A DNA stretch of 64,000 bases from Noviherbaspirillum humi. GTDB lineage: Bacteria > Pseudomonadota > Gammaproteobacteria > Burkholderiales > Burkholderiaceae_D. Numbering within the stretch: position 1 is the stretch's first letter; the number at the start of each line of letters is the position of its first letter. Shown piece by piece: positions 8,148-18,247 of the stretch. The position numbers and the translations under genes are program-made. The DNA is taken from assembly GCF_900188095.1 (NCBI RefSeq), contig NZ_FZOT01000013.1:62001-126000 (forward strand), read 5' to 3'. The notes below the pieces were generated by a model. That model saw nothing but the letters and a program-made list of their open reading frames with translations, was not told the origin of the DNA and did not search any database.

Positions 8148-9688
8148 TCCGGCGCATCCTGCAGCAGCCGCAGCAGCGCCTGCCTGTCGACCTTGCCGCT
8201 CGGATTGAGCGGCAGGCTGCGCATCGTCACGACCCGGTGCGGCACCATATAGGCCGGCATCCTGGCCTTCAGGCCGGAAATCAGGCTGTCGCCGTCGGCA
8301 TCATGGGCGCCGATGAAGGCGACGAGGCCCTGCGCCGCGCCATGCAGCAAGGGCCAAGGCACGGCGCCGACCACGTCTATGCCGGACACGCTGCGCAGGT
8401 GCGCATCGACTTCCTCCAGTTCGATGCGGTGCCCCAGCACCTTGACCTGGTTGTCGATCCGCCCGAGGCAATGGAAGCGACCGCCGGCATCGCGCAGCGC
8501 CAGGTCGCCGGTCAGGTACCAGCGCTTGCCGCCGAAGACACGGAACCTGCGCTCGGTGAGTTCCGGCATGCCGAGATAGCCCTGGGCCAGCTGCGCCCCG
8601 GCCAGCGCCAGTTCGCCGGCGACGCCGTCCGGCAGCATCCGGCCTTCGCCGTCGACGACCGCCGCCTCCGTGCCGGGGAAGGGCATGCCGATGGCCACCA
8701 CGTCCCGGCCCGGCGTCATCGGCAGCGGATCGTCGATCTCCTGCGCCATGCAGCCCACGGTCGCTTCGGTCGGGCCATAGACATTGAAGATGGCGGAGCC
8801 CGGCGCGGCGTCGCGCCAGGCGGAGACGATGGCGGCCGGCAGCGCTTCGCCGCCGAATGCGGTGATGCGCAGGTCGGGCAGGCTGCCAGGCCCGAGCGCC
8901 TTCATCTGGCGCAGCATGCCGACCAGCGAGGGCACCGAGTTCCACACGGTGAGCCTGGCCTGCCGCGCATACTTGACCGCATTGAAGGTGGCGGCGGCCG
9001 GCAGCACGTGCAGCGCGGCGCCTGCATGCCAGGTCGCGAACATGTTGTGGACCGACACATCGAAGCTCAGCTCCGACACGCCGAGCACCCTGTCGCTCTC
9101 GCACAGGCGAAGAACTTCGGTAACGGCTTCCACATAGCAGCGCAAGGCGCCGGCGGAGACCATCACGCCCTTGGGGACGCCGGTCGAGCCTGAAGTGAAA
9201 ATGATGTAGGCGGTGTCGCCGGCAGCGGCGAAGGCCGGCTCCCGGAGCGGCCCCAGCGCATCCGGCACAGTGCAATCATTCTCGCTGCAGTTCAGGATCA
9301 CCGGGCAGGCCTGCGCCAGGCGCGGGCCGACCAGCTTCGCGCCGGCGTCGTCGGTGATGATCGCCGACAGCCCGCATTGCGCTGCCAGCGCCAGCATCCG
9401 CTCCTCGGGCTGCTTCAGGCCGAAAGGCACATAGGCTGCGCCGGCCCAGCAGGCGCCGAGCGCAGCGACGCAGGCGCCGATGCTGCGCGAGGCGAGGATG
9501 CCGATTCGTGGCCGCGTACCGTGCGCGCTCGATACGCCGTTTTCGGCAAGGAGTGCGGCGAGGCGCGCGGCGCGCGCGGCCAGTTCGCCATAGTTCAGCG
9601 CCCGGTCCTTGCAGACCAGCGCGATGCTGCTTGGCGCGTCCAACGCGCGCCGATAGACGGCCCAGCCGGGATTGCAGTTCTCGGTCAC
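8144..9688 (-). CDS. Amino-acid adenylation enzyme (DltA-like AMP-forming ligase)
   Basis: 514 residues; a stand-alone adenylation domain that would activate an amino or carboxylic acid with ATP and load the carrier protein at 6415-6672. Core motifs are intact: YIIFTSGSTGVPKGVMV (P-loop), NVYGPTEATVG, YLTGDLALRD, GRIDNQVKVLGHRIELEEVD and NPSGKVDRQAL with the late catalytic Lys. The length and FDVSVHNMF segment resemble DltA and NRPS-type A domains, so D-alanine is the first guess but not proven. I chose GTG 9688 (VTENCNPGW) because GAGGA lies about 10 bases upstream; the frame extends to 9811 without a better site. First gene of the operon. Confidence 0.85.
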   Translation of the reverse strand: MTENCNPGWAVYRRALDAPSSIALVCKDRALNYGELAARAARLAALLAENGVSSAHGTRPRIGILASRSIGACVAALGACWAGAAYVPFGLKQPEERMLALAAQCGLSAIITDDAGAKLVGPRLAQACPVILNCSENDCTVPDALGPLREPAFAAAGDTAYIIFTSGSTGVPKGVMVSAGALRCYVEAVTEVLRLCESDRVLGVSELSFDVSVHNMFATWHAGAALHVLPAAATFNAVKYARQARLTVWNSVPSLVGMLRQMKALGPGSLPDLRITAFGGEALPAAIVSAWRDAAPGSAIFNVYGPTEATVGCMAQEIDDPLPMTPGRDVVAIGMPFPGTEAAVVDGEGRMLPDGVAGELALAGAQLAQGYLGMPELTERRFRVFGGKRWYLTGDLALRDAGGRFHCLGRIDNQVKVLGHRIELEEVDAHLRSVSGIDVVGAVPWPLLHGAAQGLVAFIGAHDADGDSLISGLKARMPAYMVPHRVVTMRSLPLNPSGKVDRQALLRLLQDAPE

Positions 9689-10045
9689 GGATCGGATCCT
9701 CGGGGATTTGCTGCCTGGCAAAGAAGCGGCTTGCATGCCGCTTCGCCTGTTGGCATTCGGCAGCCGCTTGATGATGGGTAAGGTTGCCCACACCGTCAAG
9801 GCAGCATGCACGAAAGTTTAAGCTGCATCCATGATTTCGGCCGCAGCGCAGCAGACCCGCCTCGCCTCATGCCGAGGCAATCCCGGTACACCATGGCCGA
9901 GCGGGAGCGGCATGATTTGCCGGCGGGAATCGTCGGCGCCTGGTCGTGCCCGCGAGCGGCGGGCGTCACTCGTGCAGCAGGAGGAGAGGCAGGTTGGGCG
10001 AATCTGCTTGTCAGCGCCTGTCGGTGGCCTCAGCCCCCGATCGCA
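9689..10045. other. Intergenic region upstream of the Dlt-like operon
   Basis: About 357 bases. It must hold the promoter of the leftward adenylase operon, since the next leftward gene ends at 10046, but I see no clear -35/-10 pair, hairpin or repeat. Short open frames here lack ribosome-binding sites. Confidence 0.5.
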
Positions 10046-10342
10046 TCAATCGCCGCCGAATTCATTTTCGAAAGCCTGGGCCAAGCTGGCATCGCCGATG
10101 GCCGCGATGGCCTGGCCGGGATGATTGAAGACGCCCGCCACGGTGTCTCCCTTGCGCAGTACGAAGGCGAAACGCCACGTTCCGTCGACCGTTTCCACCA
10201 GCGCCGGCGGCAGGGTGAACCATTCGCTTCCTAGGGCGCGCAGCCACTGCCTGAAGCTTTCGATCAGGGCATGCTGTTCGTCGAGCCAGAAACTGGCAAA
10301 GCCGGCGAGTCCGTCGTGAGCGTCTAACACATCGTAAGCCAT
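10046..10342 (-). CDS. Hypothetical protein, 98 aa
   Basis: A small acidic protein rich in Trp and Phe (SFWLDEQHALIESFRQWL, GTWRFAFVLRKGDTVAGVF). I do not recognise a family. There is no signal peptide or membrane helix. The strongly amphipathic N-terminal helix followed by beta-like segments looks like a real folded protein rather than a shadow, but the ribosome-binding site before ATG 10342 is poor. It lies between the Dlt-like operon and the divergent denD gene. Confidence 0.55.
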   Translation of the reverse strand: MAYDVLDAHDGLAGFASFWLDEQHALIESFRQWLRALGSEWFTLPPALVETVDGTWRFAFVLRKGDTVAGVFNHPGQAIAAIGDASLAQAFENEFGGD

Positions 10343-10694
10343 GGTGGATGAAGCGTCATTCGAGTGAAGCCGTTACATTAAGTTACCTGAAGGACACTCA
10401 CTTTGAGAAAGATCATGCGGGCAACATGGTGACATGGAGGAGGGGGCCAGCCGCCGTGACGCGGCGCCGGCTATCCCTTCATTCAGCGGGTTCGCCGGCA
10501 TGCCCGCTGCGCGATCAATCGGAACAACCTTGGAGATGCATCATTGCCGATGCGGACAGCAGCGCTGGCAATCGGCGCGCAAGAACTTATCATGCATCTG
10601 ACGGCGCAAATTGCAATTTCCGTTGGAGTGGCGGTGAACGGCCCGCGGCGATACGGGCGTTATTGTCGAATGCTGTGCGAACCAAGAGGAAAGC
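10343..10694. other. Intergenic region upstream of denD
   Basis: About 350 bases separate the divergent hypothetical gene and denD. The only clear structure is the palindrome at 10608-10619, listed separately. No other RNA element or coding frame is convincing. Confidence 0.5.
10608..10619. promoter_or_regulatory. Palindrome AAATTGCAATTT upstream of denD, candidate operator
   Basis: A perfect 12-base palindrome 76 bases before the denD start, AT-rich in a GC-rich setting. Its core ATTGCAAT shares half-sites with the inverted repeats at 21230-21255 and 24182-24205 in the same catabolic island, suggesting a common regulator, possibly the GntR protein at 21429. Binding is inference. Confidence 0.4.
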
Positions 10695-11681
10695 ATGGAA
10701 GTTTTGATCACGGGGGGCGCGGGCTTGCTTGGCGCGCGGCTTGCCAGGCAGTTGCTCGAACGCGGTACGCTGGCTGATGCCGAGGGCAGGCAGGCATCGA
10801 TTTCGAAGATCACGCTGCTCGATGTGGTGCCTGCCCAAGGCTTCAACGACCGTCGCATCGACCTCGTCACGGGAGATGTCGCCGACGTGGCCACGATCGA
10901 ACGGGTGCTCACGCCGGCAACCGAATCGGTATTTCACCTCGCGGCCATCGTCAGTGGACAGGCGGAAGCCGAGTTTGATCTCGGCATGCGCATCAACTTC
11001 GATGCGACGCGCTTGATCCTCGAGCGCGCCCGCCACAACGGCAACAAGCCGCGCCTGGTCTTCACCTCCTCGGTTGCCGTCTTCGGCGGCGACCTGCCGG
11101 CGCAGGTGCCGGATGCCCAGGTCCTGATGCCGCAGAGTTCGTACGGCGCGCAGAAGGCGATGGGCGAATTGCTGGTCACCGACTACAGCCGCAAAGGGTT
11201 CATCGACGGCCGCGCGCTGCGCATGCCCACGGTCTGCGTGCGCCCGGGTGCGCCGAACAAGGCGGCCTCGAGCTTTGCCAGCGGGATCATCCGGGAGCCG
11301 CTCAACGGCATCGAAGCGGTATGCCCGGTGTCGCCGGACACGCCGATGTGGCTGCTGTCGCCGCGCCGCGCGATCGACAGCCTGATCCATGGCCATGACA
11401 TCGACGCCGGCGCATTCGGTGGCAGCCGGGCGCTCAGCCTGCCGGGCCTTGCGACGACGGTACGGGAGATGGTCGCGGCGCTCGAACGCGTGGCCGGGGC
11501 CGACGTCGTCAAGCGCATCCGCTGGCAGGAAGACCCGGCCATCATCAGGATCGTCAATACCTGGCCGGGCGACTTCATCACGGCGCGCGCCGATGCGATG
11601 GGCTTCCAGTGCGATGCCGACTTCGACAGCATCGTCCGCGCCTACATCGAGGATGAACTGGGCGGCAAGACCGCCGCGTGA
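10695..11681 (+). CDS. denD: D-erythronate dehydrogenase, short-chain/extended epimerase family
   Basis: 328 residues. An extended SDR enzyme with the NAD motif LITGGAGLLGARLA at the N-terminus and the catalytic Tyr-Lys pair in SYGAQKA after the SSVAVFG strand. The composition through MPTVCVRPGAPNKAASSFASGI and the C-terminal WPGDFITARADAMGF matches DenD, which oxidises D-erythronate at C2 to 2-oxo-tetronate. An isomerase (OtnI) is then needed to reach 3-oxo-tetronate for OtnK; none is seen in the window. OtnK and OtnC are encoded 13 kb away at 24919-26849. AGAGGAAA precedes the start. Convergent with ltnD. Confidence 0.88.
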   Translation: MEVLITGGAGLLGARLARQLLERGTLADAEGRQASISKITLLDVVPAQGFNDRRIDLVTGDVADVATIERVLTPATESVFHLAAIVSGQAEAEFDLGMRINFDATRLILERARHNGNKPRLVFTSSVAVFGGDLPAQVPDAQVLMPQSSYGAQKAMGELLVTDYSRKGFIDGRALRMPTVCVRPGAPNKAASSFASGIIREPLNGIEAVCPVSPDTPMWLLSPRRAIDSLIHGHDIDAGAFGGSRALSLPGLATTVREMVAALERVAGADVVKRIRWQEDPAIIRIVNTWPGDFITARADAMGFQCDADFDSIVRAYIEDELGGKTAA

Positions 11682-11694
11682 CCGTGCGCCATGC

Positions 11695-11724
11695 CCATGG
11701 ATGCCGGCAGACCCGCATCCATGG
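11695..11724. terminator. Inverted repeat between convergent denD and ltnD
   Basis: A perfect 10-bp stem, CCATGGATGC and GCATCCATGG around a 10-base loop, starts 13 bases after the denD stop and lies in the convergent gap before the end of ltnD. There is no T-run, so termination is inferred from position and stem length only. Confidence 0.45.
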
Positions 11725-11856
11725 CGTTCCGCCCATGGAAATTCCGCTCCCCTCAAGGCAAAGCCACCGAAGCACGCGGCTTTTCTCGCTGGGTCTTGCC
11801 CGGTTTTGCAGCGCCGTTGTTGCCGGTGTGGATGGCGGTTGCCTTAAGGCGCGAAG

Positions 11857-12795
11857 CTATGCGCCGGTCCCGGTGCCGTTCGTGCCTGCGGCGGGATGGG
11901 GCAGGTCGACGCCCGGGAAAATCTTCACGACGGCCGCATCGTCCTCCGCGCCGAGTCCGGCGGAGGCAGCCATGAGAAACATCTGGTGGGCGGCCGCGGT
12001 CAACGGCAGTGGAAAGGCCGCCCGGTGCGCGGCATCGAGCACGATGCGCAGATCCTTGACGAAGATGTTGACCGCCGAGCGCGGCGCATAGTCGCCATCC
12101 AGGATGTGCGGCACGCGGTTTTCGAACATCCAGGAGTTGCCGGCGCTTTGGGAGATCACGTCGTAGAGCGTCTGCGGGTCGACCCCGGCCTTGATGCCCC
12201 AGGCCATCGCCTCGGCCGCCGCCGCGATGTGCACGCCGGCCAGCAGCTGGTTGATCATCTTGACGCGGGATCCTTGTCCCGCCGTGTCGCCGAGGCGGTA
12301 GACGCGCGCCGCGATGGCGTCGAGCACCTGCTGGCAGCGCTCGAAGGCTTGCGCGCTGCCCGAGCCCATGACCGTCAACTCGCCGGTCGCTGCCTTGGCC
12401 GCCCCTCCGGAGACGGGCGCATCGATCATGAGCAAGCCCATCTCCTGCAGGCGGGCGCCGAGCTGGGCGGCGTAATCCGGCGCCACCGTCGCGCTGCAGA
12501 TGACGGCTGCGCCGCGGGGCAAGGCCGCCGCAGCGCCCTCTTTCCCGAAGAGGACGCTCTCGGTCTGCTCGGCATTGACCACGAGGATGACGACCGCCTC
12601 GGCATGGCGCGCCATCTCGGCCGGCGACGCAGCCGGCATGCCGCCGGCCTGGGCCAGTTGCTGGAGCGCGGCGTCGTGAACATCGTAGCCATGCACGGTG
12701 AAGCCGGCCTTGAGCAGCGATTGCGCCACCCCGCGTCCCATGGACCCCAGGCCGATGACGCCGACGCCGGCAGGCGGGGAAATGGCGGTGCTCAT
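11857..12795 (-). CDS. ltnD: L-threonate dehydrogenase, beta-hydroxyacid dehydrogenase family
   Basis: 312 residues of the 3-hydroxyisobutyrate dehydrogenase fold. Visible are GVIGLGSMGRGVAQSL (NAD site), DAPVSGGAAKAATGELTVM (substrate loop) and KMINQLLAGVHIAAAAEAMA containing the catalytic Lys. The last segment is characteristic of LtnD, which oxidises L-threonate to 2-oxo-tetronate in the pathway completed by OtnI, OtnK and OtnC. It is the last gene of a leftward run that begins with a D-2-hydroxyacid dehydrogenase at 18247 and includes a whole sugar ABC importer, so its substrate is probably imported by that system. AGGA lies upstream of ATG 12795. Confidence 0.85.
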   Translation of the reverse strand: MSTAISPPAGVGVIGLGSMGRGVAQSLLKAGFTVHGYDVHDAALQQLAQAGGMPAASPAEMARHAEAVVILVVNAEQTESVLFGKEGAAAALPRGAAVICSATVAPDYAAQLGARLQEMGLLMIDAPVSGGAAKAATGELTVMGSGSAQAFERCQQVLDAIAARVYRLGDTAGQGSRVKMINQLLAGVHIAAAAEAMAWGIKAGVDPQTLYDVISQSAGNSWMFENRVPHILDGDYAPRSAVNIFVKDLRIVLDAAHRAAFPLPLTAAAHQMFLMAASAGLGAEDDAAVVKIFPGVDLPHPAAGTNGTGTGA

Positions 12796-12836
12796 GCTTC
12801 GGTTCCTACATCGCGTTCAACGCCTGGCTTCATGAT

Positions 12837-13703
12837 TTACTCCTTGACTGCGCCGGTCATGCCGGACACGTAGGACTCGACGAAGAACGAATACACCACC
12901 GCCACCGGCAGCGAGCCCAGCAGGGCGCCTGCCATGAGCGCGCCCCAATGGTAGACATCGCCTTCGACCAGCTCGGTGACGATGCCTACCGGCACCGTCT
13001 TCACTTCGGAAGAAGAGATGAAGGTCAGGGCATAGATGAATTCATTCCACGACAGGGTGAAGGCGAAGATCCCGGCCGAGATGAGGCCCGGCACGGCCAG
13101 CGGCAGGATCACCTTGGTCAGGATCTGCCAGCGGCTGGCGCCGTCGATCAGTGCGCACTCCTCGAGCTCGTACGGGATGGAGCGGAAATAGCCCATCAGC
13201 AGCCAGGTGCAGAACGGCACGAGGAAGGTGGGGTAGGTGAGGATCAGGGCCCAGCGGGTATCGAACAGGCCCAGCTTGAACACGATCTGGGCCAGCGGAA
13301 TGAACAGGATGGACGGCGGAATCAGGTAGGCCAGGAAAATGGCGAGCCCGACCGGCTTGGATCCCTGAAAGCGCAGGCGCTCGATCGCATAGGCGGCGAA
13401 CACGCTGGCGGCCAGCGACAGCACGGTGGACAGCACCGACACCAGCATGGTGTTGAAGAGCCATTGCGGATACGGCGTATCGAACAGGAGCTTCTTGAAG
13501 TGCGCCAGGGTCGGGGCGATCACCCAGAACGGATTGCCGCTCTGCATGAGCAGTTCCGAGTCCGGCTTGAAGGCGGTGATCGTCATCCAGTAGAACGGGA
13601 ACAGGAGAACGAAGACGAATATGCCGAGCGGTATGTAAATCGTCACCCAGCGGCGCGGCAGGGATTCGAGATAATCCATGCCCGAGTCCTGTTGCTTTTC
13701 CAT
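12837..13703 (-). CDS. Sugar ABC transporter permease, MalG/UgpE type
   Basis: 288 residues with six expected membrane helices. The ATPase-docking EAA loop is visible as EECALIDGASRWQILTKVILP. It pairs with the permease encoded just upstream and the ATPase at 16064. The ATG at 13703 sits 6 bases after AAGGAGG; a tandem ATG at 13706 would overlap the upstream stop by 4 bases but lies only 3 bases from the site, so 13703 is preferred. Either way the two permeases are translationally coupled. Imports a carbohydrate or sugar acid; ltnD follows after 41 bases. Confidence 0.9.
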   Translation of the reverse strand: MEKQQDSGMDYLESLPRRWVTIYIPLGIFVFVLLFPFYWMTITAFKPDSELLMQSGNPFWVIAPTLAHFKKLLFDTPYPQWLFNTMLVSVLSTVLSLAASVFAAYAIERLRFQGSKPVGLAIFLAYLIPPSILFIPLAQIVFKLGLFDTRWALILTYPTFLVPFCTWLLMGYFRSIPYELEECALIDGASRWQILTKVILPLAVPGLISAGIFAFTLSWNEFIYALTFISSSEVKTVPVGIVTELVEGDVYHWGALMAGALLGSLPVAVVYSFFVESYVSGMTGAVKE

Positions 13704-14596
13704 CATTGACCTCCTTGCTGCCATGCGCGCCGCTGCAGGCCGAAATAGGAAAACATGATGGCGGCGAGCAGGAACGGAACCATCATGGTGGCGAGCGCGG
13801 CGCCTTCGCCCAGCGCACCGCCGGGGATCGCGCGCTGGAAGGAGAGCGTCGCCATCAGGTGGGTGGCGTTCATCGGGCCGCCCCGCGTCAGGACATAAAT
13901 CAGCTGGAAATCGGTAAAGGTGAATAGCACCGAGAACGTCATCACCACTGCGATGATGGGCGAGAGCATCGGCAGCGTCACATAGCGGAACTGCTGCCAG
14001 CGGGTCGCGCCGTCGATGGACGCCGCTTCGTACAGCGAGGGCGAGATCGTCTGCAGGCCCGCCAGCAGCGAGATTGCGACGAAGGGAATGCCGCGCCAGA
14101 CGTTGGCGATGATGGTGGAGATGCGCGCCAGCCAGGGGTCGCCGAGGAAATCGATGTAGTGGTCCATCAGGCCGCCCTTCACCAGCAGCCAGCTGACGAC
14201 GGAGAACTGCGGATCATAGATCCACCAGAAGGCGAGGGCCGACAAGGCCGTCGGCACGATCCATGGCAGCAGAACGATGGTCCGGAAGAAGGACTTGAAG
14301 GGCAGGTTCCTGTTCAGCAGCAGCGCCAGCCACAGGCCCAGGATGAACTTGAAGACGCTCGCGACCACGGTGTAGAAGACCGTGTTGAACAGCGCGAGCA
14401 GGGTGAGCGAATCATCGATCAGGAAGCGGTAGTTTTCCAGGCCGACCCATTCGCCGCTGCGGCCGATCTTCGTGTCGGTGAATCCCAGCCAGGTCCCGAG
14501 CCCCAGCGGATAGGTCAGGAACAGCAACAGCAGGATCGCGGTCGGCAGCATGAACAGCAGTCCGAGCAGGTTGCGTTGATTCAGGAGGCGATGCAT
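13703..14596 (-). CDS. Sugar ABC transporter permease, MalF/UgpA type
   Basis: 297 residues, six-helix permease of the carbohydrate-uptake-1 class. The N-terminal membrane helix begins at about residue 12 and the EAA loop is EAASIDGATRWQQFRYVTLP. GAGGACCAGA precedes ATG 14596. It lies 77 bases downstream of the binding-protein gene and its stop overlaps the start region of the second permease, so it belongs to the five-component import operon. Confidence 0.92.
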   Translation of the reverse strand: MHRLLNQRNLLGLLFMLPTAILLLLFLTYPLGLGTWLGFTDTKIGRSGEWVGLENYRFLIDDSLTLLALFNTVFYTVVASVFKFILGLWLALLLNRNLPFKSFFRTIVLLPWIVPTALSALAFWWIYDPQFSVVSWLLVKGGLMDHYIDFLGDPWLARISTIIANVWRGIPFVAISLLAGLQTISPSLYEAASIDGATRWQQFRYVTLPMLSPIIAVVMTFSVLFTFTDFQLIYVLTRGGPMNATHLMATLSFQRAIPGGALGEGAALATMMVPFLLAAIMFSYFGLQRRAWQQGGQ

Positions 14597-14673
14597 TCTG
14601 GTCCTCGATCGGAATCCCCGGCGTCGTGGACGGGGTGTGCGGCGCCTGCTCCCGCTGGGCAGGCGCCGGCCGG

Positions 14674-15981
14674 TTACGCCTTGTAGTGCCGCTCCGCGCG
14701 CTGCTGGGCTCGCTCGGCCGCCTGCTTCGGCGTTTTCGAACCGCTAGCCGCTTCCGCCACCATGTCGACCACGATGTAGTCCGCCATGGCGGCCGCCGAC
14801 GCCTGGCCGAGCGGTCCGGAATAGCCGTTGTCCAGCATCAGCACGGCCGCATCGCGGTACACCGTATGCTTCGGATCGGCAGTCCAGACCGGGTTGGCCT
14901 CGTAAGCCTTGAGCGGCTGGCTGACATAGCCGATGGCCGCCTGCATCCAGGGATTGAACTGGTCGGCTTCCATCATGAACTGGATGTAGGCCTTGGCCGC
15001 ATTTGGAAACTTCGTGTGCTTGAAGAGCATCATCTGCGTGATCTGCATCAGCTCGGTCGGCTTGCCGACCGGGCCGATCGGGAAATGCGCATGCTGGATG
15101 TCCTTCGCCAGTTCCTGGATCTTCGGCTCCTTCGAAGTCTTGGCCGAGTAGTAGACCGAGATGCCGTTGGCCGTGAGGCTGATCTGGCCGTCGATGAAGG
15201 CCTTGTTGTTCGACGGGTCCTGCCACGACAGCGTGCCGGGCACGAAGGTCGGGTAGAGCTGCTTCGCATACTCCAGGGCGGCGATGGTTTCCGGCGAGTT
15301 GATCACCACCTTGCCTTTCTCATCCACCATCCTGCCGCCGTGCGACCACAGCAGCCAGTGCGCCCAGTTGTTGCCGTCGCCGACGGCCTTGCCCAGCGCA
15401 AATCCCGAGGGCGTGCCCTTGGCCTTGAGCGCCTGGCACAGTTTCAGGAAGCCGGCGGTGTCCTTGGGGAAGGTGTCGAAGCCGGCCGCCTTGACATGGC
15501 TTTCGCGATACACCATGGCGTTGCCGACCACGCCCATCGGCAGGGCGATCCAGCGGTTGTTCCGCGTGCCGTAGCGCTTGCAGACGTCGTACCAGCCGCC
15601 GTATTTCCCGCCGAGGTAATCCGCGAGGTCGGTCAGGTCGACTAGCTTGTCCGGATACTGGTGCGGATCGTCGAACCAGCCGAGAATTAGGTCCGGGCCG
15701 CTGCCGATGTTGGCCGCGACCGCCGCCTTGGGCCGGACGTCTTCCCAGCCCTCGCTGTCGATGCGCACCTGGACGCCGGTCTGCTCGGTGAATTTCTTGG
15801 TGTTTTCCATCCAGAGGTCTTCGTCGCCCTGCACGAAGCGCTTCCAGCGCAGCAGGCGCAGCGTCGCGCCCGCTTCGGGCTTGTAGCGCAGCTCGGTGGC
15901 GGCAAATGCGTTGACACCGATGGCCGACGTCGCCGCAGCAGCCGCCGCGGTCGCCAGGAAATCACGTCTCGTCATGTTCAT
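14674..15981 (-). CDS. Extracellular sugar-binding protein of ABC transporter (Tat-type signal)
   Basis: 435 residues, family 1 solute-binding protein delivering its ligand to the permeases encoded just downstream. The N-terminus MNMTRRDFLATAAAAAATSA carries a twin-arginine motif (TRRDFLA) followed by an Ala-rich hydrophobic stretch, so export by Tat is likely. The mature part begins near ATELRYKPEAG. The reading frame continues upstream to 16107, but ATG 15981 with GGAGGAG upstream gives a proper signal peptide. Binding-protein sequence does not reveal the ligand; the flanking dehydrogenases suggest a sugar acid such as threonate or a larger aldonate. Confidence 0.9.
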   Translation of the reverse strand: MNMTRRDFLATAAAAAATSAIGVNAFAATELRYKPEAGATLRLLRWKRFVQGDEDLWMENTKKFTEQTGVQVRIDSEGWEDVRPKAAVAANIGSGPDLILGWFDDPHQYPDKLVDLTDLADYLGGKYGGWYDVCKRYGTRNNRWIALPMGVVGNAMVYRESHVKAAGFDTFPKDTAGFLKLCQALKAKGTPSGFALGKAVGDGNNWAHWLLWSHGGRMVDEKGKVVINSPETIAALEYAKQLYPTFVPGTLSWQDPSNNKAFIDGQISLTANGISVYYSAKTSKEPKIQELAKDIQHAHFPIGPVGKPTELMQITQMMLFKHTKFPNAAKAYIQFMMEADQFNPWMQAAIGYVSQPLKAYEANPVWTADPKHTVYRDAAVLMLDNGYSGPLGQASAAAMADYIVVDMVAEAASGSKTPKQAAERAQQRAERHYKA

Positions 15982-16063
15982 GTCTTCCACTCCTCCATAG
16001 GTATAGCGAACTGCCGGGGCTCCGGCCCTGCAACGATAGCTACCGCTGAACTCAAATCTGGCC

Positions 16064-17152
<1,089 letters not shown>

Positions 17153-17281
17153 TGTCTCGCTCCTGGTTCTTCAGGCGCCGGGTCTGTTGCCCGGGTCTCG
17201 TCCGCTGCCGGGAAATCCCGCAGCGGTGTTGTCTTGCCCTCTGCCACATTGAAAAGCGCCGGCGATGCAGCCGCTCTTCGT

Positions 17282-18247
17282 TCAGTTCGGTTGCTGCCTT
17301 CCCTCCACGACCACGTATGCGGGACGGCCCAGGCGCTGCCAGTCGATCAGGTTCTGGGCCGCCTTGCGCCGCAATTCATTCGCCGCGATGTCCGAGTAAA
17401 AGGCCGCATGCGGCGTGAGCAGCACGCGCGGATGCCGGACGATCGGCGATTGCGCGTCCGGCGGTTCCATCGGCAGCACGTCCAGCCCGGCGCCGGCAAG
17501 CCGCCCGGCATCCAGCGACGCCAGCAAGTGATCGATATTCACCACCGCGCCGCGCGCCGTATTCACCAGCACGCTGGCGGGCGGCATGCGGTCCAGCAGC
17601 GAACGATCGACCATGCCGCGGGTTTCCTCGTTCAGCGGCACATGCAGCGACACCGCATCCGACGCTTCGAACAACCGTTCCTTGCTCACCCGCTCGACGT
17701 AGGCGGGAAAATCACCGTCGATCAGATACGGATCGCAGGCGATGACCCGCTTGAAGCAATCGCGCGCGACGTGCGCCATGCGCTTGCCGATGCGCCCCAG
17801 CCCGAGAATGCCGAGCGTCAGGTCCGAGGTGCGCCGCATCGCGCCGGCGCTGGTGTAATGCCAGACGCCGCGCTTCACGTCGCGGTCATAGAACGCAATG
17901 TGGCGCAGCAGCGCCAGCGTCATCGCCAGCGCATGCGTTGCGACTTCACCGACGCCGTAGTCGGGCGAGTTGGCTACCCACACGCCGTAGTCGCGCGCGG
18001 CGCGGGTGTCGACCGTGTCGTAGCCGGCGCCATAACGGCTGACAATGCGAATCTCCGGGCGGGCGGCGAACACCCTGGCGCCGACCGGCGCATACTGCAC
18101 CAGCAGGCCCTGGCATCCGGCCGAGGCGGCGATCACCTCGTCTTCGGTGCGGCACTGCGCGCTGACGACGTCCACGCCCGAGCGCCGATAAAGGGATTGC
18201 TCGAGTTCGATGTCCGGGAAATCGTAGTCAGTGATCAAGATCTTCAT
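17282..18247 (-). CDS. D-2-hydroxyacid dehydrogenase, C-terminal-binding-protein-like
   Basis: 321 residues. NAD-binding motif GILGLGRIGKRMA; the catalytic triad is visible as Arg in NTARGAVV, Glu in LDVLPMEPP and His in TPHAAFYSD. It would reduce or oxidise a 2-oxo/2-hydroxy acid with NAD(H). It is the first gene of the leftward operon with the sugar ABC importer and ltnD, so a sugar-acid or glyoxylate-like substrate is plausible. ATG 18247 (MKILITDYDF) fits the family's N-terminus; upstream in-frame sequence to 18466 has no start signal. Divergent from the XylX-like gene at 18818. Confidence 0.87.
   Translation of the reverse strand: MKILITDYDFPDIELEQSLYRRSGVDVVSAQCRTEDEVIAASAGCQGLLVQYAPVGARVFAARPEIRIVSRYGAGYDTVDTRAARDYGVWVANSPDYGVGEVATHALAMTLALLRHIAFYDRDVKRGVWHYTSAGAMRRTSDLTLGILGLGRIGKRMAHVARDCFKRVIACDPYLIDGDFPAYVERVSKERLFEASDAVSLHVPLNEETRGMVDRSLLDRMPPASVLVNTARGAVVNIDHLLASLDAGRLAGAGLDVLPMEPPDAQSPIVRHPRVLLTPHAAFYSDIAANELRRKAAQNLIDWQRLGRPAYVVVEGRQQPN

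Noticed and set aside
6639-8252. Long plus-strand frame opposite the MBOAT-like gene
   Set aside because: Translation is dominated by Arg, Gln, Glu and Ala, as expected for the complement of membrane-helix codons; the opposite strand has a coherent membrane protein with coupled neighbours.
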